A DNA stretch of 64,000 nucleotides from positions 3,658,001 to 3,722,000 of the forward strand of contig NZ_JAWQJT010000001.1 in NCBI RefSeq assembly GCF_033441515.1. The letters are read 5' to 3'. This document shows positions 15,695 to 23,902 of the stretch, in pieces. Made by a program: the position numbers and the translations under genes. The first letter of the stretch is position 1; each line of letters begins with the position of its first letter. The notes under the pieces are model-generated. The model did no database searches and had not been told where the DNA came from. It saw nothing but the letters and a program-made list of their open reading frames with translations. This stretch comes from Amycolatopsis solani. Lineage in GTDB: Bacteria; Actinomycetota; Actinomycetes; Mycobacteriales; Pseudonocardiaceae.

Positions 15695-17167
15695 ATGGAC
15701 CAACGCCACTTCGAAGTCCTCGTCGTCGGAGCCGGGGCGTCGGGGCTGGGTGCCGCCATCCGGCTCGGCCAGGCCGGCGTCACCGACCTCGCCGTGCTGG
15801 AGAAGGCGGATGCGCTCGGCGGCACCTGGCGCGACAACACCTACCCCGGCTGCGCCTGCGACGTCCCGTCCGCGCTGTACTCGTACTCCTTCGCCCCCAA
15901 TCCCGGGTGGACCCGCGCGTTCGCCGGGCAGCCGGAGATCCGGGCGTACCTGCGCGAGACGGCCGAGCGGTTCGGCGTCACGGAGAAGATCCGGTACGGC
16001 GTCGAGGTCACGCGCTCGCAGTGGAACCCGCGGGAATCGTTGTGGGAACTCGAGACCACGGCCGGGCCGTACACCGCGCGGGTCTTGGTCGCCGGCACCG
16101 GGCCGTGGCACGAGCCGAAGATCCCGGATCTGCCCGGCCTCGCCGATTTCCCCGGCGAGGTCTTCCACTCCGCGCGCTGGAACCACGACTACGACCTGGC
16201 GGGCAAGCGGGTCGCGGTGATCGGCACCGGCGCGTCCGCGGTGCAGTTCGTTCCCGAGATCGTGCCCCGGGTCGCGGAGCTGCACCTGTTCCAGCGGACC
16301 GCGCAGTGGGTGCTGCCGAAGCCGGACCACCACGTCCCCGGCGTCGAACGGTTCCTGCTGCGGCGCTTCCCGGCGTTGCAGCGGGCGTTGCGCGGGGCCG
16401 AATACGGCGCGATGGAGACGCTCGGGTTCGGCTTCCGGCACCCGTGGCTGCTGCGGCAGGTGCAGAAGATCGGGCTCGCGCACCTGCGGCTGACCGTGCG
16501 GGATCCCCTGCTGCGCAGAGCTTTGACGCCGGACTACACGCTGGGGTGCAAACGGCTCCTGATGTCCAACACGTACTACCGGTCGCTCACCGCGTCCCAT
16601 GTGGACGTCCACGCGACCGGGGTTTCGGCGGTGCGGGACGGTCGTGTGCTCGGCGCGGACGGCTCGTCGGCGGAGGTCGACGCGATCATTTTCGGCACCG
16701 GTTTCCACATCCTCGACATGCCGGTGTCCGCGCGCGTGTTCGACGGCGACGGCCGCAGCCTCGACGACCACTGGAAAGGCAGCCCGCGGGCGTACCTCGG
16801 GACGACGGTCGCCGGCTTCCCCAACCTCTACCTGCTGCTCGGCCCGAGCCTCGGCACCGGGCACTCGTCGGCGTTCATGATCATGGAGGCCCAGCTGCGC
16901 CACACGGTGGCGGTGGTGACCCGGACGTTGCGCTCGGGATGGGCTTCGGTGTCGGTGCGGGCGGACGTCCAGGAGGCGTTCAACGCCGACGTCCAAGCGG
17001 CGCTGCCGGGCACGGTCTACCAGTCCGGCGGGTGTTCGAGCTACTACACGGACGTCAACGGACGCAACAGTTTCAGCTGGCCGTTCTCGACCGGGCGGCT
17101 GCGGTCGCAGGTGGGTTCGTTCGACGAGGCGGACTACGAAATCAGGAGGATCCATGCGGTTCGGTAA
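15695..17167 (+). CDS. Flavin-containing (Baeyer-Villiger type) monooxygenase
   Basis: The 490-residue class B flavoprotein has an FAD dinucleotide fold VVGAGASGLG near residue 10, an NADPH fold VIGTGASAVQF near 177, and the Baeyer-Villiger fingerprint FPGEVFHSARWNHDYD between them (canonical FxGxxxHxxxWP, with Asn in place of Pro at the end). It probably inserts oxygen next to a ketone, or oxidises a heteroatom, using NADPH and O2. It overlaps the SDR gene by 14 bases; an SDR could make the ketone from an alcohol, a common pairing in catabolic BVMO operons. Control is likely by the divergent TetR. Confidence 0.88.
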   Translation: MDQRHFEVLVVGAGASGLGAAIRLGQAGVTDLAVLEKADALGGTWRDNTYPGCACDVPSALYSYSFAPNPGWTRAFAGQPEIRAYLRETAERFGVTEKIRYGVEVTRSQWNPRESLWELETTAGPYTARVLVAGTGPWHEPKIPDLPGLADFPGEVFHSARWNHDYDLAGKRVAVIGTGASAVQFVPEIVPRVAELHLFQRTAQWVLPKPDHHVPGVERFLLRRFPALQRALRGAEYGAMETLGFGFRHPWLLRQVQKIGLAHLRLTVRDPLLRRALTPDYTLGCKRLLMSNTYYRSLTASHVDVHATGVSAVRDGRVLGADGSSAEVDAIIFGTGFHILDMPVSARVFDGDGRSLDDHWKGSPRAYLGTTVAGFPNLYLLLGPSLGTGHSSAFMIMEAQLRHTVAVVTRTLRSGWASVSVRADVQEAFNADVQAALPGTVYQSGGCSSYYTDVNGRNSFSWPFSTGRLRSQVGSFDEADYEIRRIHAVR

Positions 17168-17984
17168 CGGCTACCCGGCGATCGACCCGCGCGGTGCGGT
17201 CGTCGCGATCACCGGCGGGGCCAGGGGGATCGGCCGCGCCACGGCGGCGGAGTTCACCGCGCGCGGGGCCACGGTGTGCGTCGGCGACCTGGACTCGGAC
17301 GGCTTCCCGCTGGACGTGACCGTGCGGGAGTCCTTCGACGCGTTCACCGCCGAGGTGACTTCGCGGTTCGGGCGGATCGACGTGCTGGTCAACAACGCCG
17401 GCGTGATGCCGCTCGGGGACTTCCTCGAGGAACCGGACGCCGTCGGCCGGACCACTTTGGACGTCAACGTGCAGGGGCTGGTCCACGGTCTGCGCTCGGT
17501 GCTGCCGGGGATGATCGCGCGCGGGCGGGGGCACGTGGTGAACGTGGCGTCGATGGCGGGGAAGATCCCGCTGCCGGGCATGGCGGTGTACAACGCGAGC
17601 AAGTTCGCGGCGCTCGGCCTGACGGCGGCGGTCCGCCGCGAGTACGCGGCGACCGGGGTGAGCGTCAGCGCGGTGCTGCCCAGCGCGGTCCGGACCGAGC
17701 TGTCCTCGGGCGTGCGGCTCGGCGGCGCACTGCCCACAGTGGACCCGGAAGACGTGGCGAAGGCGATCGCGGACACGCTGCGCACCCGGCGCGCCGAGAC
17801 CACGGTCCCGAGGTGGCTGGCGGGCTGGGACCTGCTGGCGGCGGTCACCCCGGAACCGCTGATGACGTGGGCCCGGGGCCTGATCGGCGACGACCGCGCG
17901 CTGACCGAACTGGACCCCGCGGGCCGGGCGGCCTACGTGGGCCGGGTCTCGGCGCAGGTGCGGTCGCGCGCGGGGTCGTCGTGA
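17154..17984 (+). CDS. Short-chain dehydrogenase/reductase
   Basis: The 276-residue classical SDR has the cofactor motif TGGARGIG, NNAG near residue 80, catalytic Ser in NVASMAGK, and YNASK for the Tyr-Lys pair. A C-terminal extension of about 60 residues (from WLAGWDLLAAV) is typical of membrane-associated actinobacterial SDRs acting on lipophilic alcohols. AGGAGG (17144-17149) precedes the ATG inside the end of the monooxygenase gene, so the two are coupled. The stop codon lies within the palindrome at 17978-18023. Confidence 0.9.
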   Translation: MRFGNGYPAIDPRGAVVAITGGARGIGRATAAEFTARGATVCVGDLDSDGFPLDVTVRESFDAFTAEVTSRFGRIDVLVNNAGVMPLGDFLEEPDAVGRTTLDVNVQGLVHGLRSVLPGMIARGRGHVVNVASMAGKIPLPGMAVYNASKFAALGLTAAVRREYAATGVSVSAVLPSAVRTELSSGVRLGGALPTVDPEDVAKAIADTLRTRRAETTVPRWLAGWDLLAAVTPEPLMTWARGLIGDDRALTELDPAGRAAYVGRVSAQVRSRAGSS

Positions 17985-18023
17985 GTGTTTAGGACGGTTA
18001 GAACCGTCCTAAACACTCACGAC
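17978..18023. repeat. Perfect 22-bp-arm palindrome overlapping a stop codon (repeat family copy 1)
   Basis: GTGAGTGTTTAGGACGGTT and its exact complement flank a central AG at 18000-18001, and the arms extend three bases outward. The SDR stop TGA (17982-17984) is inside the left arm. Related copies are at 21283-21326 and 46742-46785. It can act as a bidirectional terminator between the convergent SDR and HTH genes. Confidence 0.85.
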
Positions 18024-18060
18024 CACCCGGCCACACACCCAACCGGCGGCCAGGCGTGGC

Positions 18061-18981
18061 TCAGTCCCACTCCCAGACCATCCCGTAGACGCCCGGCTGG
18101 GCGTCCAGCACCGCGATGTGGCTGGTCAGGCTCGGCCCCACCGGCAGCTCCCGCGACCGTTCCCCGTCAGGCGGACCCTCCCGCGGACGGTGGTACCGGT
18201 AGCACCGCACCGGCACCGCCGCCGCGTCGAAGCTGGCCTGCAAGACGATTTGCCGGGCCGGGGCGCGGACCCCGAACTGCAGGTAGCTCGTCTCCGGCGG
18301 CGTCCCCTCGTACCCGAACTCGAAGTCGAACACGTACGTCTCGCCCGCGCGCAGCGGGTAGTCGAAGCGCAGCTCGACGGCCATCAGCTCGGACGCCGGG
18401 TCGCGCCGGACGCGGCCCGGGCGGCAGCAGTTCGCCGAGCGCAGGACCGGCTGGTGGCCGCCGCCGGTCTGGGGGCGGAAGAACGAGACCCAGCGGTCGA
18501 CGCCGTCCTCGCGGCTGGTCACCACCAGCTCCGAGCGGACCGAGCGCTCGGTGCGGTCCGGGCCGAGCGTCGCGCGCTGGTGGACCGAGGCCAGCGCCAG
18601 GCGGGCGTTGCCGTCGAGGTCGATGCCGTCGCAGGAGGCCAGCTCCGTCGGCTCGGAACCCAGTGCACTGGCCAGGCTGACCCCGCCGGGCCACGGCGAG
18701 CGCTCGCGGGGGCGCGCCACCAGGCTCGTCAACGCGTCCGCCGGCAGGCCGAGGCAGCCTTCCGCGACGCCGACCGCGTGCAGTGAGCGGTGCCCTTCCG
18801 GGTGACGCCGGCCGCGGCGCCAGTAGCTCAGGGTTGCCAAGCTGACCTGGGCGCCGTGCGTCGCCATCCGCCGCTGCAGGGCTTCCAAGCTCAGCCCGCG
18901 GTGCCGGATCGCCGCGTCGAAAGCCACGTCGAACGGTCCTTCCCGGACCGCGGTGGCGACTTCGGACGGCAGCGCTTCCAT
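18061..18981 (-). CDS. HTH protein with conserved C-terminal domain of unknown function (paralogue A)
   Basis: The 306-residue product has an N-terminal helix-turn-helix-like segment (GLSLEALQRRMATHG, then VSLATLSYWRRGRRHPE) and a ~200-residue C-terminal domain rich in beta-strands that ends GVYGMVWEWD. Its paralogue at 32115-33038 is 307 residues long with the same layout. The XRE-like SYWxxGxRxPE segment suggests DNA binding; the ligand domain is unrecognised. I chose the ATG at 18981 by alignment with the paralogue; an in-frame GTG or ATG further upstream cannot be excluded. It follows the metalloprotease on the same strand after a terminator. Confidence 0.75.
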   Translation of the reverse strand: MEALPSEVATAVREGPFDVAFDAAIRHRGLSLEALQRRMATHGAQVSLATLSYWRRGRRHPEGHRSLHAVGVAEGCLGLPADALTSLVARPRERSPWPGGVSLASALGSEPTELASCDGIDLDGNARLALASVHQRATLGPDRTERSVRSELVVTSREDGVDRWVSFFRPQTGGGHQPVLRSANCCRPGRVRRDPASELMAVELRFDYPLRAGETYVFDFEFGYEGTPPETSYLQFGVRAPARQIVLQASFDAAAVPVRCYRYHRPREGPPDGERSRELPVGPSLTSHIAVLDAQPGVYGMVWEWD

Positions 18982-19016
18982 CGGGTAAGCATGAATTCTC
19001 CCCGAACAGCGCGCAA

Positions 19017-19050
19017 CGAGGCCTGCCACCAAAGTAGGTGACAGGCCTCG
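19017..19050 (-). terminator. Terminator after the M4 metalloprotease gene
   Basis: A 14-bp stem (CGAGGCCTGYCACC type, one G-U on the minus-strand transcript) with a 6-base loop lies 9 bases beyond the protease stop, in the 77-base gap before the HTH gene. Confidence 0.7.
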
Positions 19051-19058
19051 CCGGGGGA

Positions 19059-21155
19059 TCAACTGACCGTGAGCGCGGTGTCGTCCACGGCGAACGACGT
19101 CTGCAGGGACTGGTCCTCGGTCCCGGCGAACTTGAGCGTCACCGTCTGCCCGGCGAACGACGACACGTCGATCGTCTTCTGGACGTACGCCGAGGTGCGG
19201 TCGAGGTTCGAGTACGTCGCCAGCGTCGTCGAGCCGAGGGACACGACGAGCTTGTCGTAGGCGACGTTCTCGGTCTCACCGGTCCACACGCGCAGCCAGA
19301 ACGTCAGGCTCGCGCGGCAGTTCGCGGGGATCGTCACCGACTGCGAAACCGTGTCGGTGTGCGCCGAACCCCAGCCGCCCAGCCACGAGTCGTAGCTGCC
19401 CGAGCGCGCCGGCGCCTGGCTGCCCCACTGGCCGATGGTCGTGTTCGGGTCGGTCCAGGACGCCTGGCCGGACTCGAAGCCCGGGTTCTGCACCTGCTGA
19501 CCGCTGCACCCGCCCGGCGGCGGCGTGGTCGGCGGTGTGGTCGTGGTCGGCGGCGTCGTCGTGGTCGTCGGCGGGCCGTCCGTGCACGTCGGGTCGCCCG
19601 ACTGCGCCGGCACGCTCACCGCGTTCCACGCCGCCTTCACGGTGTTGAACTCCGTGCAGCTGTTCGGGTACAGGTTCTTCGCGGCCTGCAGCGTCCACGT
19701 GCGGTAGCGCAGGTAGTTGCTGCCGGACGTCTTGAGCTGCACGGCGCCGTGCATGATGTTGATCGCCTTGCGGATGCCGAGACCGGTCACCGTCGTGTTG
19801 TTGCACGTCGAGCTCGTGGGCTGCCCGTTCGTCGGGTTGCTGCCCTCGGCGAGCAGGTAGAACCAGTGGTCGCCGGGCCCGGCTGCCTTGTGCACCTCGG
19901 CGTTCGGGGTCGAGCTGGAGTAGCAGTTCGGGTCGCCGACCTTCGACGGGTCGTACATGTACCGGATCGCGCCGGTGCCGACGAGGTTGACCTCCTCGCC
20001 GATCGCGTAGTCCGGCGGGTCGTACTGCGACGGCTCGTTCGCGTAGAACTCCGTCGCGGTGCCGAAGGTGTCGGCGACGAACTCCTGCGTGCCGCCGCCG
20101 GAGAAGCCGCCGGAGCCGGAGTAGTCGTCGATGCCGTGGCCCATTTCGTGGCCGAGGATGTCCAGCGAGCCGACCCATTCGCCGCTCGGGTTGTGCCCGA
20201 GGTTCACGTACGCCGGGCGCGAGTTGTAGTAGTACGCGTTTTCGTCGTCGAGGCCGACGCGGATCTTCCACGCGCCGCCGTTGCCGGTGAAGCCGTTGCG
20301 GCCCACCCATTCCGAGAGCATCTTCTTTTCGGTCTGGGCGACGAACAGCGCGTCCGCGCAGCCGGTTTCGATGTTCGTGCCGGTGCCGTTGCCCCAGCTG
20401 TCGTCCGGTCCGGTGAGGACGGAGTCGCTGCTGTAGTTGCGGCAGTCCAGGTTGGCCGTGTTCGGGTCGGCCATCGAGTACGTGCTGCCGGACTTCGTCG
20501 TGTTCAGCGCCAGCGGCGACGGCCCGTTCCACTTGCCGGTACCGGTGCCCGCGGCGACGTGCTGCACGGTCCGCAGCACGCGGCCGTCGGCGGCGTCGAC
20601 GTAAACGCTCAGGCTGCTCGGCTCGCCGTGTTCGTCGGTGCCCTCGACGTTGCTCTCGTACGCGAGCCGCCCGCTGCCGTCGGCGACCACGACGAGCTTC
20701 CCGCCGGGCAGGCTCTTCGGCCCGCGGACCTGCTTGCGTGCCAAGGCTTCGGCTTGCGCGGCGGTCAGCTTCGCCCCGTGGACGTCGAGGTCGCCGAGGG
20801 GCTGCTGCTGCGCGACGGACGTGGTCTTGACCGTGCCCGCCGCGTCGGTGGCGATGACCAGGTCGCCGCCGATCACGGGCAGGCCGTCGTAGGTGCGGTC
20901 GTAGACGACGTACGACAGGCCGCCGGCGGACCGCACGTCCCGCTGGACGAACTTGTCGTGCGAGCCGGTGAACAGCGCGGCGGGGCGGGCCGCGACCAGG
21001 CTCGCGGCGGCGCCGGTGGCGTTGGCCTGCACCTGCGCGGCGGAGGGCGGCGGTTCGGGGGCGGGCTGCGCGGGCGCGGCGACGGCGATGCCGACCACCA
21101 CCATGCCCGCCGCCGTGGCGCCGCCGAGCGCGGCGAACCGTTGCGGCAATCTCAT
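19059..21155 (-). CDS. Secreted M4 (thermolysin-family) metalloprotease with C-terminal binding domain
   Basis: The 698-residue preproprotein has a signal peptide (1-27), an FTP/PepSY-type propeptide (about 35-205), an M4 catalytic domain with the zinc motif HEMGH at 336-340 and third ligand Glu358 in GGTQEFVAD, and the active-site His in HKAAGPGDHWFY. A Pro/Thr linker (near 535-555) joins a ~140-residue C-terminal beta-sandwich (NPGFESGQASW to the end) like the carbohydrate or P-domain-like modules on secreted actinobacterial hydrolases. It should digest proteins outside the cell after self-removal of the propeptide. Monocistronic. Confidence 0.93.
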   Translation of the reverse strand: MRLPQRFAALGGATAAGMVVVGIAVAAPAQPAPEPPPSAAQVQANATGAAASLVAARPAALFTGSHDKFVQRDVRSAGGLSYVVYDRTYDGLPVIGGDLVIATDAAGTVKTTSVAQQQPLGDLDVHGAKLTAAQAEALARKQVRGPKSLPGGKLVVVADGSGRLAYESNVEGTDEHGEPSSLSVYVDAADGRVLRTVQHVAAGTGTGKWNGPSPLALNTTKSGSTYSMADPNTANLDCRNYSSDSVLTGPDDSWGNGTGTNIETGCADALFVAQTEKKMLSEWVGRNGFTGNGGAWKIRVGLDDENAYYYNSRPAYVNLGHNPSGEWVGSLDILGHEMGHGIDDYSGSGGFSGGGTQEFVADTFGTATEFYANEPSQYDPPDYAIGEEVNLVGTGAIRYMYDPSKVGDPNCYSSSTPNAEVHKAAGPGDHWFYLLAEGSNPTNGQPTSSTCNNTTVTGLGIRKAINIMHGAVQLKTSGSNYLRYRTWTLQAAKNLYPNSCTEFNTVKAAWNAVSVPAQSGDPTCTDGPPTTTTTPPTTTTPPTTPPPGGCSGQQVQNPGFESGQASWTDPNTTIGQWGSQAPARSGSYDSWLGGWGSAHTDTVSQSVTIPANCRASLTFWLRVWTGETENVAYDKLVVSLGSTTLATYSNLDRTSAYVQKTIDVSSFAGQTVTLKFAGTEDQSLQTSFAVDDTALTVS

Positions 21156-21282
21156 GACGCTCCTTGAAAAACGCGAAGGGGAGGGGAGAACCCGATCGAC
21201 GCTAATCGCGGAGCAGGGGCGCCAGAAGCTCCATCACAGCACCGGATTTTCACGCCCGCCGCTGTGAAACCGTGAAACTGCC

Positions 21283-21326
21283 TCGTGAGTGAAAAGTAGG
21301 GTTCTAACCCGACTTATCACTCACGA
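21283..21326. repeat. Imperfect palindrome, repeat family copy 2
   Basis: GTGAGTGAAAAGTAGGGTT faces AACCCGACTTATCACTCAC around CT (21304-21305), with two mismatches between the arms. It shares the GTGAGTG ends and GGGTT/AACCC core with copies at 17978 and 46742. It lies in the 184-base gap upstream of the protease and 13 bases after the stop of the oxidoreductase at 21340. Confidence 0.7.
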
Positions 21327-21339
21327 CCGGGGCGGGCGG

Positions 21340-22500
21340 TCAGAGGGTGGTGAAGCGCATTCCGGCTTTGGTGAGGCGGTCGATGAGGGCGTCGCCCATC
21401 GCGGTGGCCGTGGTCACCTGGCCCGCGGTTTCCGGGAGTTCGTCGGTCGCCAGGCACAACGCCGATTCCGCGAGCATCTTCGCCGTTTCGTCGTAGCCGG
21501 GGTCGCCGCCGGACACCTCCGTGACGACCCGCTCGCCGCCGCCCTCGCCGATGAACCGCACGGAGAACCACGACCGCGCGCGGCGTTCGGGGCTCGGGCC
21601 GTTGCCGGGCGCCAGCAGCCGCGACAGCCCGCGCCGGGCGGGCGGGATCTGCGCCGCGGCGAGCAGGGCACCGGCGCCCGCCACGCCACCGGCCAGGATC
21701 GGCAGGTGCTTGACCGCCGCGAAGTGCCGGTAGGTGAAGTCCGGGCCGTAGCGCTCGGACGCGGCCGCGGACCGGCGCACGACCTCGGGGTCGATGGTCG
21801 GCAGCGGCACCGCCCACCAGCCCGGGCCGGCGACCCGGTGCGGGCGCCCGAGCGGGGCGCGGGCGAACCGGCCGGCGGGCCGCGGCTCGGCCGCCGCGCG
21901 TTCCTTCGCGACCCGGGCCCCGGCCGGCAGCCGGGACATGATGGTCAGCGCGCTGAGGAACGTGCCGCCGGACGGCATGCCGCCGGCCCGCACGTAGCCG
22001 TCTACCTTCAGCGGAACGCCTTCGGGCAGCTGCTTCACGGTGTACCGGACGCCGAGGTCGTGCGGGATCGAGTCGAAGCCGCACGAGTGCACCAGCCGTG
22101 CGCCGGTCTCGCGGGCGCGCCGGTCGTGCGCCAGGTACATCCGATCGACGAACTCGGGCTCGCCGGTGAGGTCGACGTAGTCGGTGCCCGCCTCGGCGCA
22201 CGCCGCCACCAGCGGTTCGCCGTGCGTCAGGTACGGCCCGACGGTCGTGATGACCACTTTCGCCGATTCGGCGACGGCCTTCAGCGACGCGGGGTCCGCC
22301 GAGTCGGCGATCAGCAGGTCGAGCGCGGTGAACCGGTCGTCGATCGCCGCGAGCCGCGCTCGGACGGCTTCGAGCTTGCCGCGGTTGCGCCCGGCCAGCG
22401 CCCAGCGCAGGCCGGCGGGCGCGTGGCGGGCCAGGTACTCGGCGGTCAGCCCGCCGGTGAACCCGGTGGCCCCGAACAGGACCACGTCGTGCGCGCGCAT
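21340..22500 (-). CDS. Saccharopine dehydrogenase-like oxidoreductase (trans-acting enoyl reductase type)
   Basis: The 386-residue product has an N-terminal Rossmann fold with FGATGFTGGLTAEYL and the family segments AGRNRGKLEAV, VGPYLTHGEPLVAACAEAGTDYVDLTGE and HSCGFDSIPHDLG. These match the actinobacterial group that includes mycobacterial Rv2449c and the PDIM-pathway trans-acting enoyl reductase Rv2953. It probably reduces a lipid or polyketide intermediate with NADPH; it is not a lysine-pathway enzyme. AAGGAG precedes the ATG at 22500. No polyketide synthase is near, so the partner is unknown. Confidence 0.85.
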   Translation of the reverse strand: MRAHDVVLFGATGFTGGLTAEYLARHAPAGLRWALAGRNRGKLEAVRARLAAIDDRFTALDLLIADSADPASLKAVAESAKVVITTVGPYLTHGEPLVAACAEAGTDYVDLTGEPEFVDRMYLAHDRRARETGARLVHSCGFDSIPHDLGVRYTVKQLPEGVPLKVDGYVRAGGMPSGGTFLSALTIMSRLPAGARVAKERAAAEPRPAGRFARAPLGRPHRVAGPGWWAVPLPTIDPEVVRRSAAASERYGPDFTYRHFAAVKHLPILAGGVAGAGALLAAAQIPPARRGLSRLLAPGNGPSPERRARSWFSVRFIGEGGGERVVTEVSGGDPGYDETAKMLAESALCLATDELPETAGQVTTATAMGDALIDRLTKAGMRFTTL

Positions 22501-22610
22501 CTCGTCTCCTTCTCCGCCGTCGGCCCGCTCAGGTTACCCGCCGGTCACTTCGGGGCGCCGGGTGAAAGTACCGGCGAGTACAGTGCCCCCTCGAACGCGA
22601 GGAGGAACCC

Positions 22611-23774
22611 GTGACCGAACGCTTCGGCAGCTATCAGAACGAGCTCTACCTGCAGGGACTCGGTGGTCAGCTGCCGCCGTGCTCGACCGACGCGACCCAG
22701 CTCGAGGCGTCGGCCCGCGAGGTCATGGCGCCCGGCCCGTTCTCCTACGTCGCCGGCGCGGCCGGGTCCGGCGCGACCGCGCGCGCCAACCGCGAGGCGT
22801 TCGACCGCTGGCGCGTGGTCCCGCGGATGCTGACCGGCGCCACCGACCGCGACCTGGCCACGACGGTGCTCGGCACCCGGCTGCCCGCGCCGGTGGCCGT
22901 CGCGCCGGTCGGCGTCCAGTCGATCGTGCACCCGGACGCCGAGTCCGCGACCGCCCGCGCCGCCGCGTCGGTCGGCCTGCCGTTCATCCTGTCCACGGCG
23001 TCGTCGACCGGCATCGAGGACGTCGCCGCGGCGAACGGCGACGGCCCGCGCTGGTTCCAGCTGTACTGGCCGGGCGACCCGGACGTCTGCGCGAGCCTGC
23101 TGGCCCGGGCGAAGAGCGCGGGGTACACGGCGCTGGTCGTCACGCTCGACACGTGGACGCTGGCCTGGCGACCGTCCGATCTGGACCAGTCCTACCTGCC
23201 GTTCCTCAGCGGCGAGGGCCTCGCCGTCCCGTTCACCGACCCGGTGTTCCTGTCCCGGCTGGAGAAGACGCCGGAGGAGGACAAGGGCACCGCGATCCTG
23301 ACCTGGCTCGGCATGATCACCGGCACCGACCGCACGTGGGACCAGCTGCCGTTCCTGCGCGAGCACTGGGACGGCCCGATCGTCCTCAAGGGAATCCAGC
23401 ACGTGGCCGACGCGCGCCGCGCGGCCGAGGCCGGCATGGACGGCATCGTGGTGTCCAACCACGGCGGCCGCCAGGTCGACGGCGCGATCGGCGCGCTCGA
23501 GGCGCTGCCCGGCATCGTCGCGGCGGTCGGCGACCGGCTGGAGGTCCTCTTCGACTCGGGCGTCCGCACCGGCTCGGACGTCCTCAAGGCACTGGCACTG
23601 GGCGCGCGGGCGGTCCTGGTCGGCCGCCCGTGGGTGTACGGCCTGGCCCACGCGGGCGAGGACGGCGTCCGCCACGTGCTGCGGAGCCTGCTGGCGGACT
23701 TCGACCTGACCATGGGGCTGTCCGGGCATCGCACGCTGGCGGACCTGGGCCCGGACTCGCTCCAGCGGAGCTGA
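22611..23774 (+). CDS. FMN-dependent alpha-hydroxy-acid oxidase/lactate 2-monooxygenase-like
   Basis: The 387-residue TIM-barrel flavoenzyme has the family signatures: APVGVQSIVHPD near residue 100, QLYWPGD, LKGIQHVADA with the FMN-contacting lysine, SNHGGRQVDG with the catalytic histidine, and DSGVRTGSDV and GRPWVYG for FMN phosphate. It oxidises an L-2-hydroxy acid such as lactate to the keto acid or, in the monooxygenase subgroup, to acetate plus CO2. The start is GTG at 22611 with GAGGAGG upstream. Monocistronic, followed by a terminator. Confidence 0.92.
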   Translation: MTERFGSYQNELYLQGLGGQLPPCSTDATQLEASAREVMAPGPFSYVAGAAGSGATARANREAFDRWRVVPRMLTGATDRDLATTVLGTRLPAPVAVAPVGVQSIVHPDAESATARAAASVGLPFILSTASSTGIEDVAAANGDGPRWFQLYWPGDPDVCASLLARAKSAGYTALVVTLDTWTLAWRPSDLDQSYLPFLSGEGLAVPFTDPVFLSRLEKTPEEDKGTAILTWLGMITGTDRTWDQLPFLREHWDGPIVLKGIQHVADARRAAEAGMDGIVVSNHGGRQVDGAIGALEALPGIVAAVGDRLEVLFDSGVRTGSDVLKALALGARAVLVGRPWVYGLAHAGEDGVRHVLRSLLADFDLTMGLSGHRTLADLGPDSLQRS

Positions 23775-23798
23775 GGTGCAGCCCGGCTGACGTCGGTC

Positions 23799-23831
23799 CC
23801 GAGCGCCCCAAGGCCACATCGGGGCGCTTGG
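23799..23831 (+). terminator. Hairpin after the FMN oxidase gene
   Basis: About 11 pairs around AGCGCCCC/GGGGCGCT with one G-U, and an 11-base loop, 25 bases after the stop. Confidence 0.55.
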
Positions 23832-23902
23832 CGTGCGCCCCGTCACGCGAGCGGGATATTCGGAGGCCGGGTTCGTCACGCACGGCTATCCTGGGACCAA
23901 GC

